Source: Peromyscus leucopus (lineage: Eukaryota > Chordata > Mammalia > Rodentia > Cricetidae). From it: a DNA stretch of 64,000 nt. The DNA lies in assembly GCF_004664715.2 (NCBI RefSeq), contig NC_051063.1, forward strand, positions 144,549,319-144,613,318, in the 5' to 3' direction. Of this stretch, positions 58,650 to 64,000 are shown piece after piece. The notes under the pieces were generated by a model that was not told where the DNA came from, ran no database searches, and saw only the letters and a program-made list of their open reading frames with translations. The translations under genes were made by a program, and so were the position numbers. Position 1 is the stretch's first letter, and the number at the start of each line of letters is the position of its first letter.

Positions 58650-59400
58650 GAAGCTCCCACCCAGACCAGGCGTGGCAGCCTGTGTACACAGCCCAGCAAA
58701 CCTCAGTGACAGGCTCATTTAGAAGCAAATTAGGGGTTAAGTAAAAAGTGCATGACAGAGGCGAAACTGGGCTTCCCTTTCCCCCTTTCTGTCGGTTAGA
58801 ATTAGAAAGTGCCCGTGAGCAGCGGGTGTCAAGAACGTGAACGTGAGATGTCATTTCGGCTGCCTCTAATTGAAGTCAGGATAAATGGAGTGGAAAGGCA
58901 GCGTCTAATCCAATCAAAACATGAAAAAGGTATTTTGACATGTAAATTACAAACTTCCTGTGTATTTTGTCTCCCCAATTACACCCTCCCCTGTCATGTT
59001 TTTAAAAATCGTATCTTAATCTCCCAGTCTCCTAATAATTATGTCATCATTCTTGGGCCCTGAACACTGTGTAATGGTATTTTATGGGCTATGTCATTCA
59101 TTATTAACTAAACTCACACTCTGTCCCTAGTGATACCATATCTCATGGTGTTCAAATATGCCTAGTGTCAGCTCCTGCTTTGTAAATGCTCCGCAGTTCC
59201 GCTCTCTGCTTCTTGGTGACATGGGAACAATTTTTTGAAGCACTTCTGGACATATAATCTGACTTGTCAGTGTATTATATGGGGATACCTGGCACCTTGG
59301 TGGGTTTTTTTCTAATTGTATGGGTGATTGGCTTAAAATATAAATCTCTCATCATCGGGATTCATTGAAATGGTGTCAGATTCAGAGAATGGTACTGTAG
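58650..59400. promoter_or_regulatory. candidate conserved non-coding block
   Basis: 750 bp without recognisable repeats or usable frames. It has a low-complexity-free AT-rich composition and repeated homeodomain/PBX-like motifs: TCTAATTGAAG (58865), CTAATCCAATCAAAAC (58906), CTAATAATTATGTCATC (59031), CATTATTAACTAAAC (59098), CTAATTGTATGGGTGATTGG (59312). This resembles developmental enhancers. Conservation must be measured. Confidence 0.35.
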
Positions 59401-59884
59401 TTCTTAAAGAAATAGCCCACACTGAGCTTACACAATTGGGACCACAAAAAGCAACTGGATAGTACAGAAAAAGAATGTCTATTTGACATGCAGAGACAAC
59501 TTATTATGCATTGGTGGGGATATCAAAAAATAAAATGGGAAGTATCTAAGCAGTTGAAGGTTGAGAACCTTCCACACTACCCAGCATATGATCCTGGGCT
59601 TATTTACAGACAGAAAATGGGCAGCAGTGAGGTACACGGCTTCCTCCAGCTGTTCCATCCCTTGGAGGCAGACACAGAACTGTATCTCTCAGGGAAGCAG
59701 CTGGGCTGCTTCCAGGTCTTCTCTGCACCTGCCCCAGGGCCCCGACGGAACATTCTGGGGCCAGCACATTGCGTTCAAGGTTACTGGTAACCAGAACCGA
59801 GGCATCTCTATGTTCCAAAGACAAGTCACACAGTGTCCTCAAGTTTTCATTAAAGACTGTGCCTTGCTCTAGGGTTACTCCAGG
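59401..59884. other. unassigned single-copy DNA
   Basis: A plus-strand frame at about 59488-59790 is open but resembles no protein I know. Confidence 0.35.
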
Positions 59885-60020
59885 TTAGAGCAATGCAGTA
59901 CAGTAATTAAAGACACAGGACTTGAGAAAATGGAAGTTCTAATCCCAGATACACTAGCCCTTTAAGCAAGTCACTTGGCCACTCTAGCTTAGCCTTAGGA
60001 TGCTCACCGAGCAGGGAGGT
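59885..60020 (+). mobile_element. MIR SINE
   Basis: CAGTACAGTAATTAAAGACA, TTCTAATCCCAGATACAC and AAGCAAGTCACTTGGCCACT are the tRNA-like head and core of MIR. Confidence 0.8.
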
Positions 60021-60109
60021 CAAGTCACACTTCAATGGGGACAAATGAAAAAGATGTCATTGCATGTCCATTTGTGAGGTTAAAACTAAGTGACCAAAAC
60101 ATAGGGTGT

Positions 60110-60300
60110 GGGTTAAAGCTGAGAGTCTTTATATTGTGTCCCTGGCCTGCCACTGGTTAGCTCTCTGGCCTCAGTTTCCTCTATGTTTAAACTGGCTAAA
60201 GTAACTTACCTCCCCAAGAGAAGTGAGACAGCTCACAACTAAATGTTCTTCTAAGGTACCTAGCATGCAGAAGACACTGGAAGGTCACCAGAGTCCTGGG
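60110..60300 (+). mobile_element. second MIR SINE
   Basis: GCCTGCCACTGGTTAGCTCT, TGGCCTCAGTTTCCTCTATG and the late GTACCTAGCATGCAGAAGAC follow the MIR core and tail. Confidence 0.75.
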
Positions 60301-60539
60301 CCGTGTCACTAAATAAGTCAGGATGACACAAATGACTAGATCAAGGAGGGTACACAAGGTTCTCATAATTGGTCGACAGGGTTTAGTCCCCAGCAGTTAG
60401 CATTCTGAATGTTTTGTCTAAACCCTTCATGCTTCCTCTTCCACTGTGAAACGACAGACCCACCTAGAAATGAAGCAGAATGAAGTGAACAATTCTTTGT
60501 CCTTGAACTCTATGAATACAATGAGCACTCCAGTGTAAG

Positions 60540-60990
60540 TCACTTTCTAGGCTGTCAATCATCCATAGTTATTCAACTTCAATCCAAAAATATTAAACAG
60601 AAAATTACAGAGTAATGTACAAGCCTTAAATAGCATTTGTTGCAGTACATTGTTGACAACTGTTCTGCCCACCTGGACTCAACTCTGTACAAAGAGCTAC
60701 AGGCAACTAAGGAATTCTGAAGGTAAGATGGGCAAGAGGAGTAGTCTTGCCCAGGGAAGAGCACACTAACTGGTTATCTCATACCAAACGGTCAGCCCTG
60801 AAAACATGCACACAAGTAACCGACTGATCAGGTTGTATTGATGTAGTAGGAATATATACAAATGCATACATGTATATGAGAAAAGAGGCCATGAATTTGA
60901 AAGAGAGCAAGGGAGGGTATATGGAAGGGTTGGAAGGAGAAAAGAAATAATGTAATTATATTATAATCTCAAAAATTTTTAAGAAATAAA
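60540..60990 (+). mobile_element. L1 (Lx-type) 3' UTR, sense
   Basis: CAAACGGTCAGCCCTGAAAA, CCATGAATTTGAAAGAGAGC, GGAGGGTATATGGAAGGG and TAATGTAATTATATTATAAT form the L1 3'-UTR end. Confidence 0.8.
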
Positions 60991-61019
60991 TTAGTAATAA
61001 AATTTATTATTCCTTAAAT

Positions 61020-61540
61020 AAAAAAGGAAAGATAGAAGAGATCCATCAGTCCACCAAGTCTATCTTGCTCTACCTATGTGTAGAAAAGGTTATACCTGAG
61101 AAATGAGAGATGGAAAGTTAAGACTGACATCAATTGGTAGAAATGTGAGGATAAGTGGAAAGAGATCAGAGAAATATCTGTGCAGAGGGAAATCTCCCAG
61201 GGTTCCATCATTAGATAAAGAACTACAGGCAACTGAGAACTGCCAAGAGAGGGAGAATTGGTCACAGCCAGGATATAAGTCCTCTACTTGGTTGTCCAAT
61301 TTCAAGTGGTCAGCCCTGACACCATACACAAACAGGCAACATTAAAAGGAACTCAACAAGTTATTTTTCTGTTTATACACTTATGTATATATGCAACAAC
61401 AACAACACTTAAGGAAAATAAGGCCCTGAATTTGTGAGGGAACCAAGATTGGTTACGTGGAAGGAGTTGATGATGAAAGCCAGGGAAGAAATGGTGTAAT
61501 TCCATCTTCATTAAAAACAGAAATATGTATTAAAAATGCA
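61020..61540 (+). mobile_element. L1 (Lx-type) 3' UTR, second tandem copy
   Basis: AAAGAACTACAGGCAACTGA, AAGTGGTCAGCCCTGACACC, GGCCCTGAATTTGTGAGGGA and ATGGTGTAATTCCATCTTCA repeat the same order as the neighbour at 60540, with divergence. Confidence 0.75.
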
Positions 61541-61656
61541 ATTGTTCTATTTTATTATTCACTATTACTAATCTTTTAGGGGACTTAATTGTAAATTAAA
61601 CACTGTCATATGTGTGTACATTTATATACACAGCTATATGAAAATAATGCAATATA

Positions 61657-61836
61657 GTCATGTATTGTTTAATAGCAACATTGTTTGAGAGTCTCTTTAG
61701 ATGACTTGTTATTACATGTCTCATCGAATAAATGTATGCTTTTGGCTATGACATCACCAAATCATGCAATCACACAGGACTGCTGACACATGTATGGTCC
61801 ACTGTTGGCCAAGACATCACTATGCAGTACATGTTC
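61657..61836. mobile_element. possible MER2/Tigger-type DNA transposon relic
   Basis: It starts TAGTCATGTATTGTTTAATA and ends near CTGTTGGCCAAGACATCACTATGCAG.ACATG. These recall the two imperfect terminal inverted repeats of MER2-like Tigger elements. It is short, internally deleted and old. Confidence 0.45.
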
Positions 61837-62235
61837 TTATATGTAGTTGTAGTACAGTACAGATGCTATATGTGGAGTTGAATGCTTTGGTTTCAGGCAT
61901 TCATACCTCTTGGGTAAGAGGAGGCAATATATTAGGGCTCCAGGGACAGTGGTCCCTTTGCAGCTATGTAGACATGGGGGGAAAGTTTGGGACACCAGCA
62001 ACCAGGCAGCAGCTTCCTTTCCACATTTCTCTAAAAGGTATCACACTGGCCCTAGAGGAATTAAAAAATTTTGAGGAAATGGGCTCTGCTTTCAACAAGC
62101 TTAGAAATATAAATACAACCTTTTATGGAAATCAACCCTAATGCAAAATGAAATGTGAGATATGCTCTCTGAGAGGTTCCAATAATGTAGTGAATTCTAG
62201 TGTGTATTGTGCTAGAACATTCTTTTTATTGTGCT
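61837..62235. other. unassigned DNA
   Basis: A plus-strand frame ends at 62141. It matches nothing I recognise. Confidence 0.35.
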
Positions 62236-62239
62236 TTTG

Positions 62240-62372
62240 TTTATTCTTGTTTTATGTACATTAGTGTTTTGCCATGGAACTGGAGTTACAGACAGTTGTG
62301 AGCTGCCATGTGGGTGCTAGGAAATGGTCCTTGGAAGAGCGGCCAGTGCTCTTCACCATCTCTCCAGCCCTG
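62240..62372 (-). mobile_element. B2/B3-type SINE, antisense
   Basis: GTTACAGACAGTTGTGAGCT, GCCATGTGGGTGCTAGGAA and CTCTTCACCATCTCTCCAGCCC are the antisense order. Confidence 0.9.
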
Positions 62373-62437
62373 TGCTGGAACATTCTTAAAGAGGTAGACG
62401 TGACAAAGAGATCAATCCATTAAAATAGAACAACAAA

Positions 62438-62592
62438 ATGGGCTGCAGTGCCACACGTCTTTAATCCCAGCATGTGGGAGGCACAGCCAGGTGGATCTCT
62501 GTGAGTTTGAGGCCAGCCTGGTCTACAGAGTGAGCTCCAGGGCAGCCAGAACTGTTATACAGAGAAACCTTGTTTCAAAAAAAACATAAAAA
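62438..62592 (+). mobile_element. B1 SINE
   Basis: TTTAATCCCAGCATGTGGGA, GAGTTTGAGGCCAGCCTGGT and AGAGAAACCTTGTTTCAAAA, nearly full-length with an A tail. Confidence 0.95.
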
Positions 62593-62789
62593 AATCAAAA
62601 ATAGAACCACAAATAGTCACTTTATCAATATGAAATTGGACAGTATTATATAAATGAGACTGGGAAGGGTTTATTATTATTATTTTATTAAAATCACCCC
62701 ATGTGTGGCTTATTTCTCTGCAGCAGATTAGGACCGATAGTTCAAAGCTGGCACTGAACTGAATTTTCTTTTGTCTTTTCTTTTTTTGT

Positions 62790-62882
62790 TTTTGACTGAT
62801 TTTGTGGTGCTAAGGTTTGAGCCTAGAGCTCCACAAATTCTAAGTGAGTGTTCTGCTAATGAGCTATGTCTCCAGTCTCAAC
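62790..62882 (-). mobile_element. ID/B4-type SINE fragment, antisense
   Basis: TGTGGTGCTAAGGTTTGAGC and TGCTAATGAGCTATGTCTCC resemble the antisense tRNA-like core. Confidence 0.5.
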
Positions 62883-63390
62883 CTGAAATTCTTACACATC
62901 CAACCAATCTACATGCTGCAAATAAAATACAAGTATTTTAACATTTAAATCTACAAAATGCAAAGGCTCTTGAAAACCCAAGGGAGCATGTCCTATTTAG
63001 GGTCTACCCACTTTGTAGAGCTTGCCAACCTGCCCTTAGTGTCTATTAAACGGTAAAATAAGCCCTGTCCCTGTAAGACTCCAATCTGGCTGCTGCTTGC
63101 TCTTCAGAGCTCTCCACATCTCATTGTAGGCTCCTCAGTCACTGCTAAGCAATGTCACCCAGACAGGCAGCTTCATTCAGTCTCTGTCTGCTCACATGCT
63201 GGAAGGAACTTCCCTTATTACACAAACCTAGCCCAGCCCCACTTTAAAGGCTGTGTGTGCCCCTGTCTCTTCCTCCATTAACTCTGAAATCTGAACTTGC
63301 CACAGAAAGTAATAGAATATATTGCAGCTTACTTGACTTAGACCAATGTCTGACTTTGAACCCTAGATCAGGTCATGTCCCTGCATTGTG
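62883..63390. other. unassigned DNA
   Basis: Nothing recognisable. Confidence 0.35.
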
Positions 63391-64000
63391 GCCTCAGACT
63401 TATGACTCGCCCCTCTGAGATTCTTGCTTCTCATCAGCAGAGTGAGGATGCCCACCACCGCACAGCACCAGTTCAGCCAGGACGTTAACACCTAAGAAGG
63501 ACCCAGAAGATGAACTCCAGGGAGCATTTATACAACAAAGGATCTTTCCATTTGACTCTATGGGGAAATAATGTATCGGGTAACGGGAAAGCTCTAACCT
63601 CAAAAATAATGAAACGATCCATGTGCCAGAGGTGATGGCTGCTTCCAAGGAAATGGTGACGTCCAGACACAGCAGGACTAATGCACATATGAACTCACAG
63701 AGACTGTGGCAGCACACATAAGACTTGTACAAGTTCAAGCCAGAGGGAGTCCCAGTCCTCTGAGAGAGGGAAGCAGCCATGGGGGTCCTACCCCTAACCA
63801 AGAAACTGTTTTGCAATTGATACCCAGTAGGAAAGGGGAAACTAGTTTTGCCAATGGAGTGTTACCTAAGATAGCAACCACACTCCAGAGCAGGCCCCAC
63901 ATACCCACTAGTAGTTGGGCAACACAAAACTAACTCCATGGGGTTTTCCTCGGGGCGGGGGCAGGGGGGGGAGGCTTTGGTTTGGGTTGGATTGGGTTTG
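63391..64000 (+). mobile_element. L1 (Lx-type) 3' UTR, cut by the window edge
   Basis: ACTGTGGCAGCACACATAAG, TTGTACAAGTTCAAGCCAGA, ACACTCCAGAGCAGGCCCCA and ACAAAACTAACTCCATGGGG are the rodent L1 3'-UTR order. The G-rich, then TTTGGGTTGG-rich end follows. The frames here are UTR artefacts. Confidence 0.85.

Noticed and set aside
61764..62141. 125-residue plus-strand frame
   Set aside because: It overlaps the Tigger-like relic and starts inside it. No similarity recognised.
62240..62372. tRNA-like sequence
   Set aside because: It is the tRNA-derived head of a B2/B3 SINE, not a tRNA gene. The same applies to the ID and B4 matches.
63400..63816. 138-residue minus-strand frame at the right end
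   Set aside because: It lies antisense in an L1 3' UTR.

Overview
The window looks like intergenic or deep intronic DNA from a muroid rodent, probably a cricetid (hamster, vole or deer-mouse type) rather than Mus. This rests on the repeats: L1 3'-UTR segments of Lx type, B1, B2/B3, ID and B4-like SINEs, MT/ORR1 MaLR LTRs, URR1 hAT elements, rodent class II ERV LTRs, and older mammalian MIR, L2 and MLT relics. The species is an inference. I see no bacterial features, tRNA or rRNA genes, CRISPR arrays or multi-exon gene.

The one convincing protein-coding feature is on the minus strand at 20304-21038. It is an intronless, frame-intact 244-codon copy of the neuronal tetraspanin gene Tspan7. No stop or frameshift interrupts it, although roughly a third of its residues differ from the Tspan7 sequence I remember. 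The changes are mostly conservative and the tetraspanin hallmark residues are kept. The parental start codon has become GTG, and the next in-frame ATG, five codons later, has a strong initiation context. This is the best candidate for an undescribed functional element here: a selected retrogene.

Layout: 1-5.9 kb is L1 3'-UTR in both orientations plus a B1-containing LTR. 6-18 kb is mostly unassigned DNA with microsatellites, a URR1 element with a perfect 8-bp target duplication, an MT LTR and a possible AP-1 site pair. 18.1-19.9 kb is a non-coding retrovirus-like repeat directly 3' of the retrogene. 19.9-22.2 kb holds the retrogene with an MLT1-type LTR on its 5' side. 22.7-28 kb has old LTRs, a class II LTR and old SINEs. 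28.2-35.4 kb is L1- and LTR-rich, with nested insertions. 35.6-45 kb is largely single-copy with scattered SINEs, MIRs, a purine tract and a candidate conserved enhancer at about 41.05-41.36 kb. 45.2-55.6 kb is again L1- and LTR-rich, including an L1 with a likely 3' transduction. 55.6-63.4 kb is mostly single-copy with MIRs and a candidate conserved non-coding block at about 58.65-59.4 kb. An L1 3' UTR runs off the right edge.

Repeat names are from memory of consensus sequences. Family-level calls are firmer than subfamily calls, and most repeat ends are approximate to some tens of bases. Many computed reading frames in this window use TTG or GTG starts and have no meaning in a mammalian genome.
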